The notes beneath the pieces were generated by a model that did not search any database, had not been told where the DNA came from, and saw only the letters and a program-made list of their open reading frames with translations. Positions 18,478 through 28,144 of a stretch of 64,000 nucleotides of DNA are shown here, piece by piece. Each line of letters begins with the position of its first letter. Positions within the stretch are counted from its first letter, which is position 1. The translations under genes were made by a program, and so were the position numbers. The DNA comes from Marinospirillum minutulum DSM 6287 (GTDB lineage Bacteria > Pseudomonadota > Gammaproteobacteria > Pseudomonadales > Halomonadaceae). The stretch covers positions 292,675 to 356,674 of the forward strand of contig NZ_AULO01000010.1 of assembly GCF_000422325.1 (NCBI RefSeq), in the 5' to 3' direction.

Positions 18478-19263
18478 TTGTCTGCTGAGTTGAAACGCTT
18501 AGTTAAAAGGCAGCGTCCACTAATTTGGGCGCTGCTGCTTGCTTTTACTTTGCACCTTTTGTTGTTGATTATTGCACTTCCATCCAAAGAAATTAGCCTA
18601 GAAGAGCGCTTTTTCCAAGCAACAGAAGTGATTCTTTATGATCAAGAAACAGTTGTTCAAGAAGTTGAAGCTAGCCAAGTGTTACCAACGGAAGAAATCA
18701 TTCCCCCCCCAAATGAAGCAAAACTTGCCAGCTCACAAGAAGCCGAGCAAGTAGTAGAAGAAAAGCTTACAAGTGGGCCAGCAGAACCATTACCGCCTGA
18801 AAAAACACCACCAACCCCCCGTTTATCTAAAAATTTAATAGCGCGAAGTTTAGAAATAGCTCGCCTTGAAGCTGAATTAGCTGCTATGCAAACGAACTAT
18901 GCCCAACAAACAAGGGTAAGGCGCATTAGTTCAGGCGCTAAGATGACCAGTGAAGAAGCACTTTACTTAAAACAGTGGGAACAAAAAGTAGAAAGAATAG
19001 GTAACTTAAATTACCCAGAAGAAGCAAGAAAGCAAAACCTAGGTGGCAGGTTACGTTTAATGGTTGTTATCGCTGCTGATGGTCGTATTCTAGAAGCACA
19101 ATTACTGACTAGTTCCGGACATGTTTTGCTTGATGATGCAGCAGTACGCATTTTAAATTTAGCTGCACCTTTTGCGCCCCTGCCAGAATCAATAAAAGCA
19201 GATGCAGATGTGCTAGAAATTATTCGCACTTGGCAGTTTGGTGATGGTTGGTATGCCAATTAA
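18478..19263 (+). CDS. tonB: TonB-family energy transducer (TonB3-like)
   Basis: A single N-terminal membrane helix (about residues 14-33) is followed by a Glu/Pro-rich periplasmic spacer (about 60-120, including PLPPEKTPPTPR). The C-terminal TonB domain (about 165-261) has YPEEARKQNLGGRLRLMVVI and a terminal WQFGDGW. The start codon is TTG directly after the gshB stop, so translation is likely coupled. No exbB/exbD are adjacent. The synteny gshB-tonB-yqgE-ruvX-pyrR-pyrB matches the Pseudomonas aeruginosa locus whose TonB (tonB3) is linked to twitching motility; the transfer of that role is inference. Confidence 0.82.
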   Translation: MSAELKRLVKRQRPLIWALLLAFTLHLLLLIIALPSKEISLEERFFQATEVILYDQETVVQEVEASQVLPTEEIIPPPNEAKLASSQEAEQVVEEKLTSGPAEPLPPEKTPPTPRLSKNLIARSLEIARLEAELAAMQTNYAQQTRVRRISSGAKMTSEEALYLKQWEQKVERIGNLNYPEEARKQNLGGRLRLMVVIAADGRILEAQLLTSSGHVLLDDAAVRILNLAAPFAPLPESIKADADVLEIIRTWQFGDGWYAN

Positions 19264-19322
19264 TTAAGAGTTGAGTCAAAGCCTTTCAATACCCGTATAA
19301 TTTAGCCAGAATCAACTAGTAG

Positions 19323-19898
19323 ATGCACAACAAAGAGAAAACTGTGAATACACTTAGGGACCATTTCCTTTTAGCTATGCCGCAACTTAAAGACCCGCAC
19401 TTTGGTGGAAGCTTAACCTACCTTTGTGAACAAAATGAACAGGGTGCTTTAGGTTTAATCATTAACAAACCTCTGCCACTAACCTTTGCTGAACTAATGG
19501 AGCAAATGGATATAGAAATGACTTCTACGCTTCATCTAGACAAACAGGTGTTTCGAGGTGGGCCAGTTCATGTGGATCGAGGCTTTGTATTGCATACCGG
19601 CGCTTCTGATTGGAAAGCAAGTTTACCAATCAGCGAACAGCTTAGCCTAACAACCTCCTTAGATATTTTGGAAGCGCTAGCTAAGGGCGAAGGACCAGAG
19701 CACTTTCTTATTGCGCTAGGTTGTGCTGGCTGGGAAGTAGGACAACTAGAACAAGAGCTACTCGATAATGCTTGGTTAACCTGCCCTGCTAGTGAGAGTG
19801 TGCTTTTTGCAACCTTGGCAGAAGACCGTTTAACGGCAGCAGCAACCAGCTTAGGTATTAATTTAGATTTAATGACCGGACAAGCAGGTCATGCCTAA
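19323..19898 (+). CDS. yqgE: UPF0301 family protein YqgE/AlgH
   Basis: Conserved cytosolic protein of unknown molecular function (AlgH in Pseudomonas). The family start HFLLAMPQLKDPHFGGS and the internal GALGLIINKPL are clear. Two starts are possible: the ATG at 19323, with no obvious SD, or the GTG at 19344, with AAAGAG upstream, which gives a start closer to that of E. coli YqgE. It overlaps ruvX by 8 bp, as usual for this pair. Confidence 0.9.
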   Translation: MHNKEKTVNTLRDHFLLAMPQLKDPHFGGSLTYLCEQNEQGALGLIINKPLPLTFAELMEQMDIEMTSTLHLDKQVFRGGPVHVDRGFVLHTGASDWKASLPISEQLSLTTSLDILEALAKGEGPEHFLIALGCAGWEVGQLEQELLDNAWLTCPASESVLFATLAEDRLTAAATSLGINLDLMTGQAGHA

Positions 19899-20379
19899 TA
19901 CTACTAAACCACGTTTAATCATGGCTTTTGATTTTGGCAGCAAACGTCATGGTGCTGCTTTAGGCAATGAGTTAACGCGTACTGTTAACCCTTTAACGGA
20001 GATACCTGCCAAAGAGGGTATTCCGGCTTGGGAAATTTTAGATTCACTAATTAAAGAATGGCAACCAGATGCCTTTGTTGTAGGACTGCCTTTAGACGAA
20101 GCTTTAGAAGAAACACCTTTAAGCCAACGCGCAAGAAAGTTTGCAAAGCGGTTATTTGGGCGTTATGGCAAAGCTTGTTATGGCATGAATGAGCGAGGCT
20201 CTACTCGTACAGCTAAAGAAATAGTTAAGCGCCAAGGTGGGCATAAGGGTAACTTTCGAGAAGACCCAGTTGACCGTTTAGCCGCCGCAGTAATTTTAGA
20301 AGAATGGCTACAGCTAGATCCCAAGGGGGATAGTGTTTATTTGAAGCAAATAGCAGGGCCAAACTTCGTTAAATCCTAA
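19891..20379 (+). CDS. ruvX: Putative pre-16S rRNA nuclease / Holliday junction resolvase-like YqgF
   Basis: RNase H-fold nuclease of the YqgF/RuvX family, implicated in 5' processing of 16S rRNA. The N-terminal acidic motif [15 protein letters not shown] and VVGLPL are visible, and [16 protein letters not shown] supplies the C-terminal acidic residue. At 162 residues it is slightly longer than usual. It is translationally coupled to yqgE. Confidence 0.92.
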   Translation: MPNTTKPRLIMAFDFGSKRHGAALGNELTRTVNPLTEIPAKEGIPAWEILDSLIKEWQPDAFVVGLPLDEALEETPLSQRARKFAKRLFGRYGKACYGMNERGSTRTAKEIVKRQGGHKGNFREDPVDRLAAAVILEEWLQLDPKGDSVYLKQIAGPNFVKS

Positions 20380-20390
20380 TTTTTATAAGA

Positions 20391-20948
20391 GTGATCACTA
20401 GTATGGGGTATCAGAAACAGGAAGATTTTTTACCAGAAGTAGCGCCGCTGCTTGATAACCTAGCAGTTAAGTTAACCAGCTACCTAAAAGAGCAAGGCAT
20501 TAGCCAACCACTTCTAATTGGAATACACACAGGCGGTGTATGGGTTGCAGAAGCGCTACGCCAGAAGATGCAAGTAAATTGGCCGTTGGGTACTTTAGAT
20601 ATTGCTTTTTATCGTGATGACTTTTCCAAAACCGGTTTAAACCCCAGTGTTAAGCCTTCAAACCTCCCTTTTGCTACGGAAAACCAACACCTGGTTTTGA
20701 TTGATGATGTGCTGATGTCTGGCCGAACCATTCGCGCTGCCATGAATGAAATTTTTGATTATGGGCGGCCAGCCTCCATTACTTTAGTTACCCTACTTTC
20801 TTTATCGGGTAGAGAGTTACCCATTCAAGCAGACTGTTATGGTTTACAGCTAGAGCTACCACCTACTAAGCGAATTAAGCTATCTGGCCCAGACCCACTT
20901 GAGTTTAATTTAGTTATTCGCCCCCTTGACGCAGAGGAACCCGTATGA
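20391..20948 (+). CDS. pyrR: PyrR-type pyrimidine operon regulator / uracil phosphoribosyltransferase
   Basis: Phosphoribosyltransferase-fold protein with the PRPP loop [16 protein letters not shown] near residue 103. In Bacillus PyrR is an RNA-binding attenuator; Gram-negative homologues upstream of pyrB may be enzymatic or regulatory. The start is ambiguous: a GTG at 20391 (AAGAG close upstream) or an ATG at 20403. The gene overlaps pyrB by ATGA. No PyrR-type attenuator hairpin was recognised in the 11-bp gap upstream. Confidence 0.9.
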   Translation: MITSMGYQKQEDFLPEVAPLLDNLAVKLTSYLKEQGISQPLLIGIHTGGVWVAEALRQKMQVNWPLGTLDIAFYRDDFSKTGLNPSVKPSNLPFATENQHLVLIDDVLMSGRTIRAAMNEIFDYGRPASITLVTLLSLSGRELPIQADCYGLQLELPPTKRIKLSGPDPLEFNLVIRPLDAEEPV

Positions 20949-21949
20949 GTAGTGCACTCAATAATCCGGCTCATCCCCGTAATGTGCAGCTAACGTCCGA
21001 TGGGCGTTTAAAACATTTTCTTAGCATTAATGGTTTATCTAAAGCCTTGTTGACAGAAATTCTTGATACTGCCGAATCCTTTGCCAATATGGGTGAGCAG
21101 GCGGTTAAAAAAGTGCCTTTGTTGCGTGGTAAAACCATAGTGAATTTGTTTTTTGAAAACTCAACACGTACTCGCGCTACCTTTGAATTAGCTGCTAAGC
21201 GTCTTTCGGCAGATGTACTTAATTTAGACATTAAAACCTCTTCAACCGCCAAGGGAGAAACCTTGATGGATACGCTACAAAACATTGAAGCCATGTATGC
21301 TGATATGTTTGTAGTACGCCATGCCGATTCAGGTGCAGCACATTTTATAGCAAGCCAAATAACGCCTAGAGTTGCCATTATTAATGCAGGTGATGGTCGT
21401 CATGCCCATCCAACACAAGCCATGTTAGATATGTTTACTATTAGAAAACATAAGGGTGGCTTTGAAGGGTTAAAAGTAGCAATAGTCGGCGATATTCTGC
21501 ATTCAAGGGTGGCACGCTCACAAATACGAGCACTCAATACCCTAGGTGCAGCTGAAGTGCGTTTAGTTGCTCCTAAAACACTTCTACCCATAGGAATTGA
21601 AGAAATGGGTGCCAAAATTTATACCCGTATGGAAGAAGGCATAAAAGATGTAGATGTAGTGATTATGCTGCGGTTACAAAAAGAACGGATGACCGGAGCA
21701 CTACTGCCTTCCGAAGCAGAGTTTTATCGCCTTTATGGACTAACAACTGAAAAACTAAGTTATGCACACCCAGAAGCCATCGTTATGCATCCCGGGCCAA
21801 TTAACCGTGGTGTAGAGATAGAGTCAGCCGTAGCCGATGGACCTCGCTCGGTTATTTTGCAGCAGGTAGGCTATGGGATTGCTACACGCATGGCGGTCAT
21901 GAGTATGGCAATGAGTGGACAGATGCACGAAAGGGCGCAGATACAATGA
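20945..21949 (+). CDS. pyrB: Aspartate carbamoyltransferase catalytic subunit
   Basis: Condenses carbamoyl phosphate and aspartate in pyrimidine synthesis. The carbamoyl-phosphate site is [19 protein letters not shown], and [15 protein letters not shown] is the second signature. At 334 residues it is the longer, Pseudomonas-type chain. It overlaps both pyrR and the following dihydroorotase-like gene by ATGA. No pyrI regulatory subunit is present, as expected for the class A enzyme that assembles with an inactive PyrC'. Confidence 0.96.
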   Translation: MSSALNNPAHPRNVQLTSDGRLKHFLSINGLSKALLTEILDTAESFANMGEQAVKKVPLLRGKTIVNLFFENSTRTRATFELAAKRLSADVLNLDIKTSSTAKGETLMDTLQNIEAMYADMFVVRHADSGAAHFIASQITPRVAIINAGDGRHAHPTQAMLDMFTIRKHKGGFEGLKVAIVGDILHSRVARSQIRALNTLGAAEVRLVAPKTLLPIGIEEMGAKIYTRMEEGIKDVDVVIMLRLQKERMTGALLPSEAEFYRLYGLTTEKLSYAHPEAIVMHPGPINRGVEIESAVADGPRSVILQQVGYGIATRMAVMSMAMSGQMHERAQIQ

Positions 21950-23223
21950 AAATATCCATTCTAGGTGGTCGTGTTATCGACCCTGCTCAGGTGTTAGACC
22001 AAATTATTGATGTGCATATTCAAGAAGGAAAAATCCTAGCTTTAGGTGATTGCCCAACAGGTTTTAAAGCAGAGCAAACCATTAATGCTGAAGGGCTAAT
22101 TGTTTGTCCAGGCTTTATCGACCTATGTAGCCATTTACGAGAGCCAGGACCTAGCTATAAAGGCAATATTGCTAGCGAAACCCAAGCTGCTTTAGCAGGT
22201 GGCTTTACTCAAGTTTGTGCACGTCCAGATACCCAGCCTCCACTCGATTCACCTGCTGTTATTCGAGTTGTTAGAGAGAGAGCAGAGCTAGCAGGCAAAG
22301 CCAAAGTTTTACCTATAGGTGCGCTGACTCAAGGCTTAGAAGGACAGCTACTGAGCAATATGTCCAGTTTACAAGCTGCTGGCTGCGTTGCTCTTACTAA
22401 CTTACGCCGCCCTGTGCAAGACAACTTAATTTTACGGCGCTGTTTAGAGTATGCTGCCACTTTTGATATATTGGTTGTTTTTTATCCAGAAGACAGTGCG
22501 CTTAAAGGGTCTGGTTTTGCACATGAAGGCTCCTTGTCTTCACAGTTAGGTTTAGAAGGTATTCCAGAAACAGCAGAAACCCTTGCCCTAGCTCAAACCC
22601 TGTTATTAGTAGAGCAAACAGGTATTAGGGCACACTTTGCTCACCTTTCAACAGCTAGAGCTGTGACACAAGTAGCAGAAGCCAAAGCAAGAGGCCTAGC
22701 TGTAACGGCAGACGTAGCCTTAAGCCACCTCTTGTTCACTGAAGCCTGCCTAGAATCTTTCGATAGCAATTTTCATTTAGAGCCACCTTTGCGAAGTGAA
22801 GCAGATCGCCTAGGGCTTTTACAAGGCTTAAAAGATGGCACTATCTCAGCCGTGTCTAGTAGCCATTTACCGCATGAGGCGGCTGCAAAAATGGCACCCT
22901 TCTCAGTTTCAGAACCTGGAATGAGTAGCTTGGAAGTGGTTTTACCACAAATGTTAGCCCTAGTTGAAAATGGCTGGTTAAACCTAGGTGATTTAGTTAA
23001 ACGCTTGGCTTTAGCACCTGCAAAGCTGTTAGGAATTGAATCGGGTGCGCTATGGCCAGGCTATGCTGCCGACCTAATTTTAGTTGATCCAGAAGCTAAT
23101 TGGGTACTCGATGAACAAACGAGTTTTTCTGCTGGGCAAAACACCCCTTTTTGGAAGCAATCACTAAAAGGGCGAGTGGTAACCAGTTTGGTCGATGGCG
23201 AAATTCGCTTTAACCTTAATTAA
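21946..23223 (+). CDS. pyrC': Dihydroorotase homologue, probably inactive (PyrC'/PyrX)
   Basis: The fold and length (425 residues) are those of type I dihydroorotase, and much of the family framework is intact ([54 protein letters not shown]). Metal-site residues are missing: the HxH motif reads C61-S62-H63, and the TDHAPH motif reads SSHLPH with Ser306 in place of the catalytic Asp. In Pseudomonas an equally degenerate PyrC' is a structural partner needed for ATCase assembly. The 4-bp overlap with pyrB fits 1:1 co-synthesis. A true PyrC must be encoded elsewhere. Confidence 0.9.
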   Translation: MKISILGGRVIDPAQVLDQIIDVHIQEGKILALGDCPTGFKAEQTINAEGLIVCPGFIDLCSHLREPGPSYKGNIASETQAALAGGFTQVCARPDTQPPLDSPAVIRVVRERAELAGKAKVLPIGALTQGLEGQLLSNMSSLQAAGCVALTNLRRPVQDNLILRRCLEYAATFDILVVFYPEDSALKGSGFAHEGSLSSQLGLEGIPETAETLALAQTLLLVEQTGIRAHFAHLSTARAVTQVAEAKARGLAVTADVALSHLLFTEACLESFDSNFHLEPPLRSEADRLGLLQGLKDGTISAVSSSHLPHEAAAKMAPFSVSEPGMSSLEVVLPQMLALVENGWLNLGDLVKRLALAPAKLLGIESGALWPGYAADLILVDPEANWVLDEQTSFSAGQNTPFWKQSLKGRVVTSLVDGEIRFNLN

Positions 23224-23256
23224 AACTAACCCTTGTCTTAAGCGAGCAGTAACAAA

Positions 23257-23931
23257 ATGAGCCATACAGCCTTTAATTCACACCTTATGGGTGACAGTAA
23301 CGCCTGGCCTTTAGGTAAGCTAGTTTGTGTCGGGCGTAATTATGCAGAACATGCCGCTGAGTTGAATAACCCCATTCCAGAGCAACCATTATTATTTATT
23401 AAACCTGCAACCAGCGCAGTTGCTATGCAAGAGCCAGTGTACTTACCTAAGGGTGTAGGCGATGTGCATTACGAAACTGAAATTGCACTTTTAATAGGAA
23501 GTCCTATCAGCAAAGCACAGCCTGCAAAAGCACTAGAAGCAGTTATAGGTGTTGGCTTGGCTTTAGACCTTACGCTTAGAGATTTACAAACAGAATTAAA
23601 AAAACTAGGCCACCCTTGGGAAAGGGCTAAAGCTTGGGATGGTGCTTGCCCCTTGTCGAGCTTTGTACCCGTTGCAGAAGTTAAGGATTGGCAAGAATTA
23701 GAGTTAAGCTTGGCAATTAATGGCATAGAAAAGCAACGAGGTAAGGCAAAACAAATGCTAACCCCTATTGCTGAGTTGTTAAGCCATATTAGCCAAACCT
23801 TCACCTTAATGCCTGGTGATGTCGTTATTACAGGCACACCCGCAGGTGTTGGCAAGCTAGCTGACGGAGATCAGCTAGACGTGCAACTAACAAACTTATT
23901 AAAGGTAACAACCCAAGTGGTTTCACTCTAA
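23257..23931 (+). CDS. Fumarylacetoacetate hydrolase family protein
   Basis: FAH-fold metal-dependent enzyme, close in design to YcgM/FAHD1 (acylpyruvate hydrolase or oxaloacetate decarboxylase type). Motifs are CVGRNYAEHAAEL, the metal-binding VHYETEIALLIG, and VITGTPAGVG near the C-terminus. The 224 residues are typical. The true substrate cannot be read from sequence. The last 9 bp overlap the end of speA on the opposite strand. Confidence 0.88.
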   Translation: MSHTAFNSHLMGDSNAWPLGKLVCVGRNYAEHAAELNNPIPEQPLLFIKPATSAVAMQEPVYLPKGVGDVHYETEIALLIGSPISKAQPAKALEAVIGVGLALDLTLRDLQTELKKLGHPWERAKAWDGACPLSSFVPVAEVKDWQELELSLAINGIEKQRGKAKQMLTPIAELLSHISQTFTLMPGDVVITGTPAGVGKLADGDQLDVQLTNLLKVTTQVVSL

Positions 23932-25827
23932 ATAGGTGTAACCACTTAAGCCTTCTTCAAAGAGTTGTAAAAACTGCGCTTTTTCAGAAGTGGAAAGCTG
24001 ACTAACACTTAACTGCTCTGCTACTGAAGCTAGCAAGGTTTGCGGGTCAAAGTTTACATAACGTAAAACTGTTTCAACGGTGTCGCCCTTAATTAAATTT
24101 TCTAATAAGGGTTGACCCTCTTCATCTAACACCACATCAACAGAGTCAGTGTCACCAAACAAGTTATGCAAATCACCTAAAATTTCTTGGTAAGCACCGG
24201 TTAAGAAAAAGCCTAAAAGTTTTTCTTCATCTTCTGCCCACTCAGGTATTTGTAGTGTCGATTGCAGTCCTTGGCTGTTTACGTATTGGTCGATACGCCC
24301 ATCTGAATCGCAGGTAATGTCTTGCACTATGCCGCGACGCACTAGGGGCTTATCTAAACCAGAAAGTGGCAAAATAGGAAATACCTGCTTAATACCCCAA
24401 ACATCGGGCAAGGATTGAAATAAAGAAAAGTTAACAAACAGCTTATCGGCCAGCTTTTCATTTAACTCATCATGAATTTCTAGGTGTACTCTGTTAGCAA
24501 GGTTGAGCTGCTGGTGAATATGCTCTGCTGCACAGGTGTAGAGGCGTTCTGCTAAAGCGCGCTGAGTTAAATTAAGCAAACCGTGAATATACATATCCTG
24601 CGCTTCAGACAAGGCTTGTAAAACATCGTGCCAAGTTTCAACTAAAGACCGCTCATCTATCCATTCAACCGATGATTCCTGATACACGCGCCATAGTTCG
24701 TGCAGAACCAGAGGGTCATCTTCTTTAGGTTGGTCGGGCGGGGTTAAATCGGGCTGCTCTATATCAATAATGTTTGTTATTAATACGGCATGATGAGCAG
24801 TTAAAGCTCGACCAGACTCACTAATTAAGTGGGGGTGAGGTAAGTCGTTGGCAGTGCAAACTTGGTGCAAGGCGTGCACCACATTATTGGCGTACTCCAG
24901 CATGGAATAGTTTACAGAGCAAACATCCCTAGAACGTGTGCCATCGTAATCTATGCCCAAGCCGCCGCCCACATCAACTACCTTAATGGGTGCGCCTGCG
25001 GCTAAGAGTTCTTGATAAAAGCGCCCACACTCTTTTAGTCCACGCTGAATATCACGGATATTGCCAATTTGAGAGCCAAGGTGGAAATGCAAGAGTTGTA
25101 AGCAGTCTAAAGAATTAGCCGCTTTAAGCTGTTCTACCATTTGTAAAAGCTGGCTAGCAGCCAAACCAAACTTAGACTTAGCACCGCCGCTATCTTGCCA
25201 GTGTCCTTTGCTAACAGAAGACAAACGTGCACGTACACCTAGTCTCGGCCTAACGCCTAGCTTTCTGCCCTCTTCTAATGCCAAAGCAACTTCAGAAGGC
25301 TTTTCAACAACAATGTAAACCTTGTGACCTAGCCGCTCCCCCATAAGGGCTAGCTTTACGTATTCACGGTCTTTATAGCCATTACACACCAAAGTAGAGG
25401 GGGTGTTGCCTGCTAGAGCCAGTACGGCAATCAGTTCAGGCTTACTACCAGCTTCTAGGCCAACGCGCGAATCAACCCTAGCTTGGCTTTCTAGCAACTC
25501 TTCAACCACACGGCGTTGTTGATTCACTTTTATTGGGTAGACAGCAGTATAACCACCCTGGTAGTCGTAACTGGCAATGGCTTGATCAAAAGCATCACAA
25601 AGCTTATTGACTCTATCTTGCAGAATGTCAGGAAAACGAACCAAAATAGGTAGCGTTAAACCAGCCTTACATAAATCACCAACGAGTTTTTTTAAGTTTA
25701 GTTGTTCAGGGTTAGATGCACTGGGTTTCACCATTACCTGACCCTGATCACTAACAGAAAAATAGTGACTGCCCCAATGACGAATATTGTAAACCTTGTT
25801 GGCATCTTGACTGGATGGCTGGCTCAC
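23923..25827 (-). CDS. speA: Biosynthetic arginine decarboxylase
   Basis: PLP enzyme converting arginine to agmatine for putrescine synthesis. The PLP lysine is K100 in VYPIKVNQQRRV. LHFHLGSQIGNIRDIQ and VVDVGGGLGIDYDGT are family signatures, and SESGRALTAHHAVL lies near the middle. At 634 residues it is full length. It starts 29 bp after the PII gene on the same strand and may be co-transcribed with it, an unusual pairing. Confidence 0.96.
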   Translation of the reverse strand: MSQPSSQDANKVYNIRHWGSHYFSVSDQGQVMVKPSASNPEQLNLKKLVGDLCKAGLTLPILVRFPDILQDRVNKLCDAFDQAIASYDYQGGYTAVYPIKVNQQRRVVEELLESQARVDSRVGLEAGSKPELIAVLALAGNTPSTLVCNGYKDREYVKLALMGERLGHKVYIVVEKPSEVALALEEGRKLGVRPRLGVRARLSSVSKGHWQDSGGAKSKFGLAASQLLQMVEQLKAANSLDCLQLLHFHLGSQIGNIRDIQRGLKECGRFYQELLAAGAPIKVVDVGGGLGIDYDGTRSRDVCSVNYSMLEYANNVVHALHQVCTANDLPHPHLISESGRALTAHHAVLITNIIDIEQPDLTPPDQPKEDDPLVLHELWRVYQESSVEWIDERSLVETWHDVLQALSEAQDMYIHGLLNLTQRALAERLYTCAAEHIHQQLNLANRVHLEIHDELNEKLADKLFVNFSLFQSLPDVWGIKQVFPILPLSGLDKPLVRRGIVQDITCDSDGRIDQYVNSQGLQSTLQIPEWAEDEEKLLGFFLTGAYQEILGDLHNLFGDTDSVDVVLDEEGQPLLENLIKGDTVETVLRYVNFDPQTLLASVAEQLSVSQLSTSEKAQFLQLFEEGLSGYTYLE

Positions 25828-25856
25828 TCAATGCTCCTTTATTAACAACTATTGGC

Positions 25857-26213
<357 letters not shown>

Positions 26214-26351
26214 TTAACAAGCTTAGCCAATGGTAAAGCCTCTTGAGGTAAATAACCAAAAAGAGATGCGTTTTTTTCTTGCTAGAAGCTTGACCTAATT
26301 CATAGAGTCGTTAAAAACTGCTATGTTAGGCTGCTCAGCAAGGAGATAAAA

Positions 26352-26594
26352 ATGCTTAAACCCGAACATTTACAAAAAATATCCGATGAACTAACCGCAA
26401 AATTAAGTGGTTTTAACCAGCCGTTAGCTTCTGGCCAGGCTCTAAAAAGTCTAGTTAAAGAAGCCGTGGCTAAACTCGATTTAGTTAGCCGTGAAGATTA
26501 TGACCGCTTATTACAAATACACCAACGTACTAGGCAAAAGGTTGATGAGCTTAGCTCGCGTGTTACAGAGCTAGAGACTAAGCTTAAAAACTAA
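26352..26594 (+). CDS. ubiK: Ubiquinone biosynthesis accessory factor UbiK (BMFP domain)
   Basis: Small coiled-coil protein (80 residues) of the YqiC/BMFP family, which with UbiJ supports aerobic ubiquinone assembly and associates with membranes. The C-terminal half, with SREDYDRLLQIHQRTRQKVD, is the diagnostic heptad region. An AAGGAG SD precedes the ATG. It lies between glnK and yifB, as in Pseudomonas. Confidence 0.9.
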   Translation: MLKPEHLQKISDELTAKLSGFNQPLASGQALKSLVKEAVAKLDLVSREDYDRLLQIHQRTRQKVDELSSRVTELETKLKN

Positions 26595-26624
26595 GTTTTA
26601 GCAATTAAGTAATAAACAAGGAGG

Positions 26625-28130
26625 TTGGTTATGTCGCTGGCGCTGGTTGCAAGTCGAGCATTGGTTGGGCTCAATGCTCCTGAAGTTCGAGTTGAAGTGC
26701 ACCTTGCTAATGGCTTACCAGCTTTTAATCTTGTTGGTATGCCTGAAACAGCAGTAAGAGAAAGCCGTGACCGAGTTAGAAGCGCCCTACTTACTGCAGG
26801 TTTTGAATTTCCAGCTAGGCGCATTACGGTTAACCTTTCGCCAGCCGATCTTCCTAAAGAAGGTGGGCGTTACGATTTACCTATAGCGCTAGGTATTTTA
26901 GTTGCTTCTAAACAGTTAGCACAAAGCTGTTTAAATGGCCGTGAATTTATAGGTGAGCTAGCTTTAAATGGTGAGCTAAGACAAGTTAAAGGTGTTTTGC
27001 CTACCGCCTTAGCAACCGCTAAAGCAAATAATTTTCTAGTTTTACCAGCAGAAAACCTAGCAGAAGCAAGCTTGGTTTCTAGTTTAAAGATGGGAGGCGC
27101 TAGCCACCTACTCGATGTTGCCGCAGCATTGCGAGGGCAAGCTGCTTTTGCCGAACCCACTGAAATATCAGAGCTAGCTGCTAGCCCTAGCTTTACGGAT
27201 TTACTAGAAGTAAAAGGGCAGCAGGCTGCTAAACGTGCCCTAATGTTGGCTGCAGCGGGGCAGCATAACCTACTCTTTTGTGGCCCTCCGGGCAGTGGTA
27301 AAACCCTGCTCGCTCGCTGCCTGCCGGGTTTGTTACCTGAACCAACTGAAGAAGAAGCTTTAGAAGTTGCAGCTATTCAATCCATTGTTAGTGGTTTTGA
27401 TATAACCCATTGGCGACAACGCCCCTTTCGTTCACCTCACCATACCTCCTCAGCTGTTGCTCTGGTCGGTGGTGGCAGCAACCCTTTACCGGGTGAAATC
27501 TCCTTAGCCCACCGAGGTATTCTATTTTTAGATGAGTTACCAGAATTTGGGCGGCAAGTTTTAGAAGTATTACGGGAACCTTTAGAAGCTGGTGTTATCC
27601 ATTTAGCTAGATCAAAAAGAAAAACCACCTACCCAGCAGCATTTCTATTAATTGCTGCAATGAACCCTTGCCCCTGCGGTCACCTCGGTGATCCACGAAA
27701 AAGCTGTACTTGTGCACCGGGTTTAATTAACCGCTATCAGTCTCGCCTTTCTGGGCCCCTGTTAGACCGAATAGATTTACATTTAGAAGTACCTGCCTTG
27801 CCAGCAGATTGTTTATGGCAGCCTGCCGAAGGTGATAGTTCAGCCGTGGTTCGTAATCGGGTAATGGAAGCAAGGCAGCGCCAACTACATAGAGCTGGCA
27901 AACCTAACTCCCAGTTATCTCCAGCTGAATTAGAAAGGTATGCACCCTTAGGAAAAGAGCAACAGCAGCTATTAACACGAGCAATGAATAAAATACATCT
28001 GTCAGCCAGAGCTGCACATCGTATAATTAAAGTAGCGTTAACCTTAGCAGACTTGGATACCAAGCCAAGAATAGCTTCTAAGCACCTATTAGAAGCGCTA
28101 AGTTATCGAAAACTTCCTTGGTCAGACTAA
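26625..28130 (+). CDS. comM: YifB/ComM family Mg-chelatase-like ATPase
   Basis: AAA+ protein; the ComM homologue of Vibrio and Acinetobacter promotes branch migration during natural transformation. The N-terminal ChlI domain has GLPAFNLVGMPETAVRES; Walker A is CGPPGSGKTLLA at about residue 218, Walker B is ILFLDELPEF, and a Cys-rich CPCGHLGDPRKSC follows. At 501 residues it is standard. The good SD AGGAGG fits the start GTTATG at 26625-26633; the in-frame ATG at 26631 is equally possible. Confidence 0.93.
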   Translation: MVMSLALVASRALVGLNAPEVRVEVHLANGLPAFNLVGMPETAVRESRDRVRSALLTAGFEFPARRITVNLSPADLPKEGGRYDLPIALGILVASKQLAQSCLNGREFIGELALNGELRQVKGVLPTALATAKANNFLVLPAENLAEASLVSSLKMGGASHLLDVAAALRGQAAFAEPTEISELAASPSFTDLLEVKGQQAAKRALMLAAAGQHNLLFCGPPGSGKTLLARCLPGLLPEPTEEEALEVAAIQSIVSGFDITHWRQRPFRSPHHTSSAVALVGGGSNPLPGEISLAHRGILFLDELPEFGRQVLEVLREPLEAGVIHLARSKRKTTYPAAFLLIAAMNPCPCGHLGDPRKSCTCAPGLINRYQSRLSGPLLDRIDLHLEVPALPADCLWQPAEGDSSAVVRNRVMEARQRQLHRAGKPNSQLSPAELERYAPLGKEQQQLLTRAMNKIHLSARAAHRIIKVALTLADLDTKPRIASKHLLEALSYRKLPWSD

Positions 28131-28144
28131 ATTAAGGATTAACC

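Noticed and set aside
20380..20390. PyrR attenuator upstream of pyrR
   Set aside because: The 11-bp gap to ruvX is too short for anti-terminator and terminator hairpins.
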